A stretch of DNA of 64,000 nt from Prinia subflava (Eukaryota; Chordata; Aves; Passeriformes; Cisticolidae): the NCBI RefSeq assembly GCF_021018805.1, contig NC_086283.1, positions 20,880,162 to 20,944,161 on the forward strand, written 5' to 3'. Shown piece by piece: positions 25,588 through 38,310 of this stretch (within the stretch, counting starts at the first letter, position 1; each line of letters begins with the position of its first letter). The notes beneath the pieces were generated by a model. The model saw only the letters and a program-made list of their open reading frames with translations, had not been told where the DNA came from and did no database searches. The position numbers were made by a program, and so were the translations under genes.

Positions 25588-28500
25588 ATAAGCAGGCTGA
25601 CTCTTCATTTAGCTGTAATTTCTCTATGTATTGGGAAGCATGACTGTATAGTGATTTTATTTAACATCTACAGATCTGTAAAAGAACTAAGTGGAGGGAC
25701 CTACCCCTGTGTCTCTCAAAAACAGAGATCATAGCTGAATCTCTCATCTATGTTTACGAGGAAATCACTTGATGAAAATTAAAGGTTTGCTTGCAAGTGC
25801 ATTGTCCTGTGTTTTCTTTCAACTTGTTTTCAAAGAAAAATAGTTAATTTTTAACTGGGATTTCCCGAGAATTGTCCTGGCTGCTTTCAGCACAAGGACA
25901 TCTGTAAATGCCAGCATGGGTACCTGTGTTATCAAGTTCATATCAATTCATGTTGGAGTGCTCTGTGTCCATGTAAAACCAGGTTTGAAAATATCGCAAA
26001 TTTGATTCGAGATCCGATGGAATGATGTACACGTTGGAGGCTATAACTTTACACTACATTGATTGCTTAAAAACTGTTTTCATGTCTCTTTCATAGGGTG
26101 AATGGAAACATTAAATGTTTTTCCTATGGTACTTGAGTACCCAATAGTTCACTTGCAGGAGCAGTAGATCAGACTGTTGATGTTGGTATTTTACAGAAAT
26201 CTTGCTCTGAACTGCATTTTGTTCTTTCTTTAAATGATGTAAGCATGCAGAGTGAGGGTTAGGCTTCTTTGAAGTCGTTTTTAAGGCTTGTCATACAGGA
26301 TGTATTCAAAAGATAACATGACTTTTTAAAAACTGGCAATTTATCTGTAGGATTATTAATAAATCAAGTTAAAGAAAGATAAGGTTAATTGAATTTTTAA
26401 ACAAGTAGCTGTATTATCCTTCAAGCACCTTGGAGCTCATACAATATTCACACCTCTTTTTTTCCTAAGGAGTGCTTTGATATGTTTGAATTCCTTTTTT
26501 AATGAGTACTTTCTTTTTAAGTTAGTTAATTAGATTAACCCTTCATATTCAGAGAGTCCATTTCGTGCTATTTTCCCTTCTGTGGCATTGCCTGCACTGT
26601 AGGACTGCAGGTGGTTACTGCTCCTTTGGAGGCATTTTCAGCCATGAAGCTGCTTCGTCTGCTTTTTCTGGTGATGATGATGCTTAGGGCCATTTGACAG
26701 GTAATCATTAGAACTTGGATCCTTGCAGACTATGGGGTCTTTTCTCCCATCACTGCAGGGGGATTTATGTGGGCAACTCCTATTAATGTTAATGGGACTC
26801 GCATGTGTAAATCCTCCTTGCATCAATGGGAAAATTGACCCCTGAAACAAAATACCTGCGTGTTAGACTTGCTGATTCAGAAATATCAGGCACTGCCAAC
26901 TCCTATGTGGAAATGTGCTGGTGCATGTGGTGTTTCACTGGAATGCCCTGGGGGAGTTTTCAGGATTTTCTCTTTTACACTGTATTTTATGTTTTCCATA
27001 GACTGAATCTTGTCAGAGTTCCCCCAGTGATTCTCTTTGTGTAGCTGGGAAATGCAATTTCCCATTCCATACTAAGCAGGCTGCACAGCTCCTTGGATTG
27101 GATCTCATTTTATTTTAGCCCCCTCTCTCTCCCCTCTCAATCTCTTTGCTTCAGCGCTGTGAGTTGCAACAGCTTAATTTCAAGAATAATTTGCTAGTGA
27201 TGTATTGATTAATGACAAGTCAGAAGTATTAATGTACTGTTTTCACACAATAAGAGACTGGGTTGCTTACAATCCATAATCTCTTTTGGAGAAAGGATAA
27301 AATTCACTTCCCCAACACTCATATATGTGCTTCAATGCCTTGGCAGTACAAATGAGAATGTATTTTTTCTGTGGATAAGTTTATTCATTCTGTATTGTGT
27401 ATGGTGTTGTTCACTCAGTTGCTTCTGTAGATATTTTATATAGTCTCTGCAGTGCGTTTTTGTGTTTTACTTATCTGATGATTTTATACCAGTAGCAAAT
27501 CATCCCTTGGATATAAAATTTCTGGTGTAGAGCTACAACTACCCTAAACTGCTCCAGAGATCTCTCCTGACTTTTCTGCTGTAGTGAGTGCGCTCTTCAG
27601 CCATTAATTGTCGATAAGCTCTGCAGATTCTGGTGGATTGTCTTCTGTTCATATTCCTTTTTGTTACAGCTTGACACAGTTTGGTTTTTAAACTTTTAAA
27701 ATTATTTCTGAGGATTTTGTGCCTGCTATTAATGCAGTTGCTGATTTTCCAACAAGGGGAGCGATTTGCTGAGATAACATTGTGAAACCGTTGATCTGTG
27801 TGTGTGTCTGCAATTCCGAACTTTTTTTTCTAATGGGTGTATATGTGAGTATTGTATGACAAAATTATTAATTCATGACCGTTTATCACTTACACTTGTG
27901 CAGAAACCAACCACTGTAGAACATCCAAAAGTTAGAATTACCTGTGTTGCCAGAATTGTCAAAAATATGTGGGAGAGTTGTGATGGCAGAGCAATTGCCT
28001 GCATTCTTTGGGTAAGCAATAATGCCAAGTATCTGTGGTAAGATGTAGAAGTGGTTGTGACACTGGGAGTTTGAGACACTGATATAAAACACTCATTTAT
28101 TGCAACCCAATTTAATAGTAAGCTTGCTGCAATGATCAGATGGAAATCTTAGCTTAAATGTATGATTTCAAGAACTTTTTTAATGTGATTAGAAGTTGTC
28201 GTAGAAGGAATCTTTGAGCTGCAGAGGCGAGTGGTAGGAAATGGTCAGCCATGTGGAATTCATGTTGTCAGCCTCATCTCCAGCAACAAAACAACTTTTG
28301 GTGGAAATAGAGCTTATTAGCAATTCTACCATTATGTTTATTTACAGGCTGCCAGTTCCTGTTTGTAAGAGTGAATGGTTCTTCAAAATCTGGCTGGGGA
28401 GGCCAGCAGGAGTGTTGTAAATCTTACTGACATCTGAGATTCAGAAAGTTGACAGTGAAGTATCAGGAAGATGCAGTTGTTGACTGCATGGGAGTTCTGA

Positions 28501-31500
28501 TCAGAGGGGACTTTAATAGAAAATACCCTTCCTGTCACAATTCCAACCGAAAATTTATTTTACACTACTTGCATACGTTGACAAAAGAGATGGAAAGTAT
28601 CAACCTGAATGTATATCAGACCCAGACTGATCTGACTAAACAATTCAGGAAGTCTCAGAACACCCACATTTTTAGATGGAGATTTTCAGGGTCTCATACT
28701 TCCTGCTGAAGTGCCACCCCGTAATTCATTGTGTATTTGGGTCTCTGGAGAAGGCCTTAGTGCTGTTCCTACATCTGTAGGGTTAAGACTTCAGGAAGTG
28801 GGGCCAAGCCTATGGGCCCTCCATCTGCCCTTTGAAACAGCACGGGCTTCACTGCTGGTATGACAGCAGCTGGTAGCAAACAAATGCAGCTTTGGCTTTC
28901 AGAGGTTCTTTTGTGCTGCTCCATCTTCAGGAAGCTTCTCTCATGAGCTCTGTCTCACTCCTTTTGGGATGAGCATGAAGCTGGTCTGGGAAATGCTCTG
29001 TTGGGAGTGGTTGTTAGCTCAATCCTAGAGCTGAGGTCAGCAGTGATAAAACACCTGGGTAATGCTGTACCAGACTGCAGCTCACCAGCATCTCAAAACC
29101 AGTTCACACTATAAAACCAGGGTGGGTTTTGCTGCTGAGCTGGTAAGTGTACCTGAGGTGGATGTCTAGAGTGAGGAACAAATTTTTTATCACTGGATAT
29201 TTGAGTCTGAGAAAGGAGACAAGAGTCTTCTCTGAAAAAACCAAATTTTTTTAAATCCCAGATCCAAATCCTCCTTGGCTGTTTTAGACTCTGTGTGCAT
29301 AAGAAACCCAGTAACAGCTAATGTGGAATTCTACATCTATTCTGCCTCAAACCCAGCATATTTCTGGAGCTCACCCAAGGGAAACTATTTAATCATGATG
29401 AGAGACCAGCTGTCAGCCCAATGCAACCAAACAGTTGCCTAGCCTAGGAACTTCTCCCTAGCATGAAAGTCACTGCAAGTCATGGTTGATTCCTTTGTTG
29501 TGAATAAATTATCCAGTGAATTCAGCCTTTTTTCCCTGTGCAAAAATTTGTGTAAGCCCCAGCTAAGTACCTTCAGTGAATCATTTTTAGGCTAGATTAT
29601 CCAGGGAGAATCTACTATGGGATTCTTACAGCAACTTATTAGCTTAAGTCGTGGGGTATTTCCCTGCTCCATATTTGGATGCTAAAATAATACATTATAA
29701 TGAATAAACCATTTTTAAAATCAGACATCAGACATTTTTAAGAAAGAAAAAATGGCTTTATGAAAAATATAGAAAAATCTGACTTCAAGGAAGCCACTGT
29801 GAAACGAAAGAAAAAAGCCACCCTCTTACTTTGGTGACATTTGTACATGATATATTTTCTTTCCATGGAAGTTTTAAGCCAGGAAACATTTGGTTCCTTG
29901 CCAGACTCTCAGTCTGATTCCAAAGTGAAAATACGAGCATGGTAAGAGCCAGCAGCCCTCTCAGTTGCATTGTGAGGATATTCCTGTCTGCTGAGGAAAC
30001 ATTTGGCATGCACAAGTCTGAAAACGTGCACAAGTGCCATGAGGGGGGACAGAGCAGGACTCACAGGAGGAATAACACCACCAGTGGATTATGGATCCAC
30101 CTGGGACTCCAAAAAAGTGGATATATTTTTTTGGTTCTGACACTGCTTTTCTCACTGAGCATGGTTGAGTCATTTCCTTTTAATGGTGTAGTAAAAAGAT
30201 GTAAAATAGAGACAGGTATTTTCTGAAGCCTTTCAGGAGGTCAGTGAAATATAAAAGTAAATGTATTTGAGAAAGAAAATGAACAGTGGTAATGATAACT
30301 GCGAAAGTGGATAGCAGGAATATTTGAGTAGAGGGGCAAATGATGTGAGGAAAAAATCAGTGTAACTCTTGTAACGTGACTGGGATAGCAGATGTTATGT
30401 TATTCAAGTCCCTCGTTCCATCCCTGACATTTCCTGTGTTTCTCAAGTGAGGTTTTACCAATCAGCACAAACTCTTTGTTTACTGCTTAATAAAAATAAC
30501 CAAATTATCCTTATTTTATGAAATCTTTTTCTGATTATGCATATTTTGCTGGCAGATTGTAATGCATATTGCTTCATTGTTTAATTAGGACTTAATGCTA
30601 ATGCCATTAACATTCTATTCGATAATTCAGTAGGTTGCCTATTTATAGACATAATGAAAGTCGTAACTTTTTGTAGTGAAGTGTTTCTGACTGTGCCATT
30701 AAATTAAACTTACTCTAACCTGACATTAGCTTTCAGTTTCATTGTCCATGGTCGAGTGAATCTGAAAAATGCTGCTGCATGCACTAAACATGGGGGCTTT
30801 TAATTATTATATTTTTGGTTGAGTCTAAGTCATCCTTTCCTTTAAGGAGAAAAAAGAAAAGAAATAGATCAAACTAAGCAAGAATACCAGAAAACTGATC
30901 TGAAGTTTGAAATACTCTCCTTAAAGACAATTGGGATTTGGAACACTGAATTTGAGTAACTGGAATCTTGTCCAAATTTTATTCTGTGACCGCTTCAAAA
31001 TCAAGTAATTGGCACTTCACCTCTCAGTTTCTTATTACAAATATAGATGTGTGCATTATTTGTGGTTATAAAGTGCAATATAAGTGCTGGATTTTGTACT
31101 CCACATAATCCCTTTAGTAGGGATAATTAATTCTATGGATTTCTTTCTTTATAGCATTTCCCTAAGCATTTGTAAAATATTATTTGCATAAATTATCTTT
31201 TCTAGGGAGATGTTCAAATAAAAGCAGTGAGTTGGATACCTGTCACAAGACTCAGTAAGCACAGCCCTGTTTTGCATATTTCACTGTTGTCCTTAACTCT
31301 TTAACTTCTAAATGCAGTTTATATTCAGTGACCAGATCATGCACATTCTTTAATTCAGCTTTTTACAGCTTGAATTCCGTGTATTTGTTGGCCTCATTTT
31401 GCAAACTTTGTAATATGTCCCAGTTTAATTAAAAGGGACTTTATATTGTGTGCTTTGCATTCTTTAATCTTTGAGTTAAGGAGGTTTAATGCTGCCAGGC

Positions 31501-34500
31501 CAAAAATAATACTGGAATAATAAGTGGGAAGTGAAGAGAAAGTAAAGAAAAATGTAAGTCCTGCTGGTGCCCTCCTCCTTTATGTGCATATGGGGAGTGC
31601 TTGGTAGGGGGAGTAAAATTTGGGAGGTGCTGAAATAGTTCCTGCTTGAAGCTTTGCCGTTCTGGATGATTTTGTCTGGCCACAGCTGGGCAATGCCAAG
31701 GGGAAGGAGCTGTTGGGACAGCCTAGCACTGACCAGCTCATCCTGCTCTGGGATAGCTAAGTCTATCTCTGGATGGGAGCTTCAGAATTCTGTGGAGTTT
31801 ACAGGAATACAAGGTGAGTCTGGAGTTCCTGCTGGCCACTTCTGTCCTGTCCTCCTTGGGGATTTTGCAGAGGAGACCAACTCCAAACAAGGTGAGAAGA
31901 TTGCTCTCTGTCCGTGTTGCTGGGCTCCCCTGGAAGGCTCGTTCCCTGCTGGAGCCTGAGGTACAGTGCTGACTTCGGTGGGGGCTCTGGGTGGCCTCAC
32001 ACTGCACAGCTTAAACCTCTTCTTCCTGACACCAACAGACACTGCACTTATAAAGCCACTTGGAAAGATTTTTGAAGGATTATTGGAATTTTTGTATTAC
32101 CACAGATGAATTCATTCTCTTTGGCAGAATTGAATTACAGCATCTTATCTGTTGCTGCTGTATTAATAAAATGTCTGAAGCTAGCCTTAAAGCACAGTTC
32201 CTTTGTGGAGAGACTTTAAGCAGGAAGGATTACTCCAAGCTACATGTTTTTCTGAGTAATGTTGCATACAGACTGGAGATTGCTTCTTCTATTGAATTGC
32301 ATAATGAAAAATCAATCAGTTTAATGGTTGACAAACTTTGACATTCAAATAAAAATGTTGCTGCTGTTTTCATAAAGACCTGTAGGCATGACTAGATTCA
32401 GCAACTTTAATTTATGCAATAGTGAATGTCTGCCAAATCATTGTACAAATGACTGTATAATGAGGCAATAATAACCGTGAGGAGCGGAAGAAAAGCAAAC
32501 AGAGGCCAAATCTCTCAGTTTTTACAGATTATATAATTTCACAAAGCCTTTCAATCTAAAATATGTTCCTGTGGCTTCCTTTTCAACACCATGTTCTGTT
32601 TTGAAAGCAATTGCTCAAAATCATCAAAACAGATTTATCTGAGGCTGTTGTGTAGCATCAGATGACAGTGTTCAGTTTTTCTACAGCGTGGTAGGTCTGA
32701 CTGGTAAGGGATTTTTATTTCCCTTATTCAGAGGGGAGAGAAATCCCAGTAAGGGAAGAGGACACCTTCATTCCTCACAGATTTCTGCTTTTAGTGTGTG
32801 TGTGAGCACAGCACAGGGAGGAAGCACAGGGAGTGCTGAGCTGTGCTGCCTTTAGGCACTGCCTTCCCTCAGCACCAGGCTGGCCTAAGAAATCCCACCA
32901 GCCTTGCTAGGCCTTGTCTGGCTACAGGATTTCCACTGTCCCTCAGCCCAAGAGATTCATTCTGCCTCCAGTCACCTTCACTTGGCTCTTCCTTCGCCCT
33001 GTGCCTACATCCTCCTTGGAAATTTCCTCTCTTGTATGAAGAGCTCTCAAACTGTGACACACAGGAGAAACAAAGATCACATTAAGAACTGGTGTCTTGG
33101 AGATGCTGCTGTTATCTCAAATTTAATACAACTGAAGTAGAATTCTGTTTATCAAAATCAATTCCTTTCCACCCACATCCTTGGGTTCCCAAGCATGGTG
33201 GCAGGTGAAGGTGTTGAGGTTTGGCTGGGACAGCTTGTCAGGCAGGCTCTTTTGTTGTCTTGTGTCCTGCAAGGTAGTGCCTGTGTCTCTTGCTGCTTCA
33301 GTATTGTCCAATAAATATTCTATTAAATAATGTGCCAAGAGTCACACATTATCCCTTCTTAATCTTGCCTTTTCTCAAAGGAAATAACCTTTTTCATGTC
33401 AGGAGAGTATTCCCTTTTCATTCCATGGGATTCATGACAATTATCCCTCTTTGCCACCTTTAACACTCTCCTGATTTTTGGCTCGATATGATGAGTGATA
33501 TTTAGTATCTCTGTTTTGTAACTTGCAAAAACAAATTGAAGAAGTTAATTGATCTCCCTACGGAATAAACAATGGAACACAGATTAAAGCATTGTTCCCG
33601 TTTTATTCTCCCAGCTCAAATTAGAGATAAGCTACTCTATACCTTTGATTTTTGTAGTAATTTGTGCAGTGAGCTGCCAGCTTTTCTCTGTCAAGAAATC
33701 TGCAGTATATTTGATTCAAGAGCTTTCCATTCCCAGAGATGTTAATGCCTAGATGGAATCTAGAATGGCTATTCCAAAGTGTAAAAATTTTTGGATTGGG
33801 TTTTGTTTTGTTTAAATATAACTGCCTGTATGTATTTGTGGGGACAGGATTTCTTTCTCTGTTCTACATGTGAATGAACTCTTAAGTTGTGATTTAGAGA
33901 GGAGGCTGGTGTCAAGTTCCTGCTTCTGCCTTTGAAAATTAGCCCTAAGACTATTCTGTCAAATGAAGTGATAAACACTGGATAAATTCTGGCCTTTTTA
34001 GTGTACTCAGAGGTTCTCAGTTGCAGATGTGCTTCTGGAGAAAGTGGGTGGGGAAATTCTTTCACACCTAATGGTGGATCTCCTAAATTCTCAGGGGACC
34101 AATAGCCACAGAATACAAAAATGTCAGTCAAAAGGCCAAACTTCTTAAACATGGTGATTTGCGAGGTTCTATAGTTTATATTAAATATCAAGCACTGAAT
34201 AAGGATCTTAGGTAACTCAGGTAAGACTGATGCTGCTGATCTACAAAATGAGTCTGTTCCATGAATGTTATGTAAAATATGAGTGAACTGAGGCTGCTGC
34301 TGGCTTTAAATTTATAAAATGCCCAATGCACCAACAGATAAGCAATGTGTATCTCATATATTTCAGAAAAGGGATGAGTTACCAGTTACTTTTCCTTAGT
34401 GCTAGAAGTGTAGGTTTACTCAGTAAGTTTTCTGTAATGTCAGACAGTGATTAGTTATGTGGAAAATGAGTTGTTGTGGGTTTTTTGCATATCACCATTT

Positions 34501-35950
34501 TTTTTGTTCATTGCTCAAATGTCAACTTAATTTTCATATAAAAAACACATCCTAATTGCTTTTTCAGTCTAATGGGCTCCTAGGTGAAGCTTGCCTGTAA
34601 AGAATTGCTTGGATTTTACTCCCATTTTACTTTGGCTAAAATTAATGTTTTATTTATTGAAAATTCAGAGACCTGTGGGGGAAGGACTCTAGCTTTAAAA
34701 TTCTGCCAGAAGATATACAGAACATACATTTTTTTCTAAACACAGCTTCAATTTTGGCAAGCCAGCCGAGTCTGCTCTGGAGGTAATGTTGAAGCTAGAG
34801 CTTCATAACTAAAGAACCAAGTAATTAAAAATGAAGATACAAAACTTTCTCACTTCTGACTAAAGCATCCTTCCTCAGCAATAGAACTCAAACAGTTTGC
34901 TAACCTCCAGCACTCGTGTCAGCAGCAAAATTGGAAGTATTTTTTGTCACCTGCACTGCTGTCAGCAGAAAGAAAATAAAAAAAGGAAAGTAGAGGAACA
35001 TAATTTCAGCACTAACATAAGTATCAGAATGATTTACCTGTCTGTTCTGCTTCACTTTCATCTCAGCTTTCAGGGCTTCATTCATCAATCTTTTATTTAC
35101 ACACGCATATCTCATTTTTACACAATTTCTCTCTCCCTGACCAGATGGCTGTGTTGGCTGCTTGGTGTTCATCAAAGGCAAGGAGAAAACACACGGATGC
35201 CTCGTGTCAGCCAGGGAGGATTCAGGTAACTCTGGTTTTCAGCAGCAATTTTGTAGATATTCACATAATGAAAAAGAAAACTCCGACATTTCAGGAAAAT
35301 ACCACAGAATTCTCAGCCTTTAAAATGCATTGCTGACTTTTATCTAGCTGAAAATCTTCTCTCTCAGTCAAGGCATCAGGTTTGCTCCATCACATGCAGC
35401 CTTTTCCAGGGCAGTATCTTAACAGGATTAATAAAAATGAAAAACTGCTCAAAGAAGAAAAGTACACCTTAAATAAAAGAAGGAATTATTTTAATTTTTT
35501 AAAATTTGTCAATATTCATTTGTATATCATAAACAAGTGCTGTAGTAGCTCCATTTATAACTCACTCGTAGTGCCCATTTTATCTTCATACAATTCTGGT
35601 TTTTAGCAAAAGCTCAGTGACTTTGTTTCCAATGAGCTTTTCTTGAAATGTGTCCAACTCTTTAGGAACAAGCTTGTTCTAATCATAAAATGCTTTCAAA
35701 TATTTCTGTAACATTTTACCAAATAATCCTTGCTTAATTTCATATAACTTGTCCTGTCTGCAGTATTTGTAACAATATTTTGTTGCATTCTCAATATTTT
35801 AAGTGCTATTCCCATAAATGCTCAGACTACGGAATTTAGCTTTAGTGGGATCCATTCAGTTTTACAAAACTTGTTCAAAATAAAATAGACACAGAGAAAT
35901 AAATATTAGGAACCAATGTTTCCATTTTTAATGAATCTCATAATTGTGAA

Positions 35951-35970
35951 TTAGGATTAGGATTAGGATT
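35951..35970. repeat. GGATTA hexamer tandem, about three units
   Basis: ttaggattaggattaggatt contains three tandem copies of a hexamer one base away from the vertebrate telomere unit TTAGGG. It is too short to call an interstitial telomeric repeat. Confidence 0.9.
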
Positions 35971-36962
35971 TTTCCAGGTGTGTGTTTGCTCTTTTTCTAC
36001 CAGACTCAGTTTAATTTGTGATAATTACTTATAGGCTGATTAACTTCAGGAATCCCAGGCAAAGAATAGAAAAAAAAAGGTTTGTAGGGAATTCCTATCT
36101 TTTTGCCAGTCAGCATTGTTTAATGCATGATAGGCATCATTAGAGGAATTTTATCTCCTTCAAAATTCAGGTTCATAAAGACACTTGCACAGATAGATAT
36201 TTTAGGCGCAGGTTGTGCTAGAACACAACAAATGAGCAGAGGATTAGGAACAGAGTAAAAAGTAAAATGGATCTGAACCCTCACAAGGAGCCAACAATGG
36301 GAAATACCCTTCGAAAGGCAGCTTTTCTGCCAGGGTGGAAAAGTCTAATGCCTTCAATATTCTTATCAATAATGTAACATAAATATTGCAATACCGCTCC
36401 GCACATTTGCCACTGACAAAATGATTATGGCTTAATCAGCATTGACAAGGACAGGGCCATTATGCTCAGTAATGCAGCTGGAAATGGGAGCAGTGCCATT
36501 ATAATGTGTTAATGCTGCTGCAGCCCAGGGAAAGGAGCTCCCAGCCACAGCATGGACACTGTGTCCAGGCAGGGAGTGACTTTGAAAACCACTCAGTGAC
36601 TCAACAGAACCTCTCAGCAAATGCTGTGCAATGTAGGATAGATCTAACAATAATATGAAAATTGGGTTGTGCCCTGCTGAGGCCAGGGAGGTTTAATTTT
36701 TGATTCCCTGGTGTCTTCTCATTCATTCTGGTGTTTAAATTGTAAACAGTGCTGAAGAACTTGGAGGATGTAGAGAAGAGCTTAAAGTGTAAGTCAGGCT
36801 AATGAAACACCTGTGCACCTAAAAAGGAACTGAATAGGATAGACTGTTTGCCTACAAATAACTTCACTGGATCAGGGTTTGTTTGCTAAAGCCCCTTTCA
36901 TGCAAGCACAGCAAGGACCAGGACTTCCAGCAGTCATCATTGAGAACTGTGAAGAAAGGAAC

Positions 36963-37428
36963 TGTCACAGAGGACATGGGAAGAACCACACGAGGACACA
37001 CTGGTGAGTGAAGAAGGATAAAAGGACGAGTTTATTTACAAAACTCAGTTTTATACATTTCCTATGGGGCTTGTGGATTGGAGGATGGAATTCCACCTCT
37101 CAATCCACATTGGTTAAGCCAACTGTTAATCAACTTTCTCCTCTTACTTAGAAATCTGTAAACAGTGAAAGACAGTTAGCAAAACATGGCCATTGTTTAT
37201 AGTAGAAAGTGTGATAAAGTAAAATTTCTGACTCCAATATGAAGAACATTACAGAAGGCTTAGAAAAGTCTTCAAAACCAGGGTGACAAGCAACCATGGA
37301 AAGTGGTGGCTTTTCTTTCTCAGAAAGTCCTCAAAATCTGAATTTTGTCCTGCCGGTAGAGTAGTCCAGTCCAGACAAGGCAGTAACAAACTGCTGTGGT
37401 TAAAGTCTAAAATCCTATGACTACAACA
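36963..37428 (-). mobile_element. Probable solo endogenous-retrovirus LTR, minus strand
   Basis: On the minus strand this ~466-bp segment begins TGTTGTAG and ends GTGACA, giving TGT...ACA ends typical of LTRs. In that orientation it has a TATAAAA box (37055-37049), then AATAAA (37036-37031), then about 70 bp to the end. A poly(A) signal a few bases after the TATA box and before the expected transcription start is the compact layout known from avian alpharetroviral LTRs. No gag, pol or env reading frames adjoin it, so it is a solo LTR. AGGAA occurs 1 bp outside both ends, a possible but offset target-site duplication. Boundaries and family are inferred. Confidence 0.6.
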
Positions 37429-38250
37429 TAGGAATCAGAATAGCTCATTTAAAGGGATTTTTTTTCTCTTAAAAGTGTGTGGTAATTTTTTGGGTATTAA
37501 TGCTGTGATCATAGACCTGTGTTTTAATTGGTTAAATTACTGCCAAGTCATAAGAAGAGCAGAGCCCCCGAACAGAGGGGTCCTGGGAAAAATTGGAGAG
37601 GTTGAAGGGAAAATGCCCAAGCAATTTGCTGAGGTGATTTAATCTCTTTTTCAGCAACCTATAAACTGTTTTTACTTAGACTGGGGAAGAGCTGATGGAC
37701 ATAAAATATTGCAAGAAACTGAGCAGCACTGAAAGAGATTTGATGTTAAATGAGGACCAGGAGTCACTGAAGTGAAGCTAAACTGAAACACAGCCCTCTC
37801 TTCTCCTTGTCCTTCCCTGAGATCACCAAAAGCAGCAAGCTGTGCTGAAACTGGAATGTAAGAGAAATATGCATCTAGATAATTTGCTGGATTAAGATTT
37901 TTAGCAGTTTTTTATCTACTTCTGATGTTGACTTTTGTCTCTGAGGAGTCCTTTGTCATTGTATACCATTTAATATGCATTTCTAGAGGGAAAAAATTCA
38001 AATGCTGAAATGTTTTCAGACCTGAGGCTGGATATTTAAAAAATTATGGCTCAGGGACAAAACTTAGAGAAAAATATGAAGTTCTTTGAAGATGAAGCAA
38101 TGAAGGAATAGAGGTTGCAGCTGGCTAGTGTCAGTTATGCCATTTCCCTTTCAAATTGCCCACACTTTTGATCTTTTTGACTGACAAAATAATGCTGAAA
38201 CCACGGGTGCTTAGTTTGGCTTTTCTTTACAAGCACTTTCAAAGTTCAAA

Positions 38251-38310
38251 ATTTAAAAAACAACAAAACAAAACAAACAAACAAAAAACAATCACCAAAA
38301 AACCACCAAT
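38251..38310. repeat. A-rich (caaa)n-type low-complexity tract
   Basis: Irregular runs of aacaaaac, aaac and caaaa units about 60 bp long, followed ~130 bp later by a shorter similar tract. Confidence 0.9.

Larger units (their letters stand above)
24981..36962. other. Presumed intergenic or distal 3' UTR sequence, no gene recognised
   Basis: About 12 kb downstream of CHM. The first 1 to 2 kb could still be long 3' UTR. Contents seen: a 22-bp AT-rich palindrome (25566-25587), scattered AATAAA hexamers, an AT-rich homeodomain-motif stretch at about 30530-30760 that may be a conserved noncoding element, and a GGATTA hexamer triplet at 35951-35970. Blocks at 28.7-29.4 kb and 31.6-32.0 kb are GC-richer but were not assigned to any repeat family. 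No exon with matching splice sites and a convincing protein was found on either strand. Confidence 0.6.

Noticed and set aside
31654..31959. 101-codon open frame with internal GTGAG donor-like sites
   Set aside because: Overlapping open frames on the opposite strand, no good acceptor and no recognisable protein; it looks like a GC-rich chance ORF.
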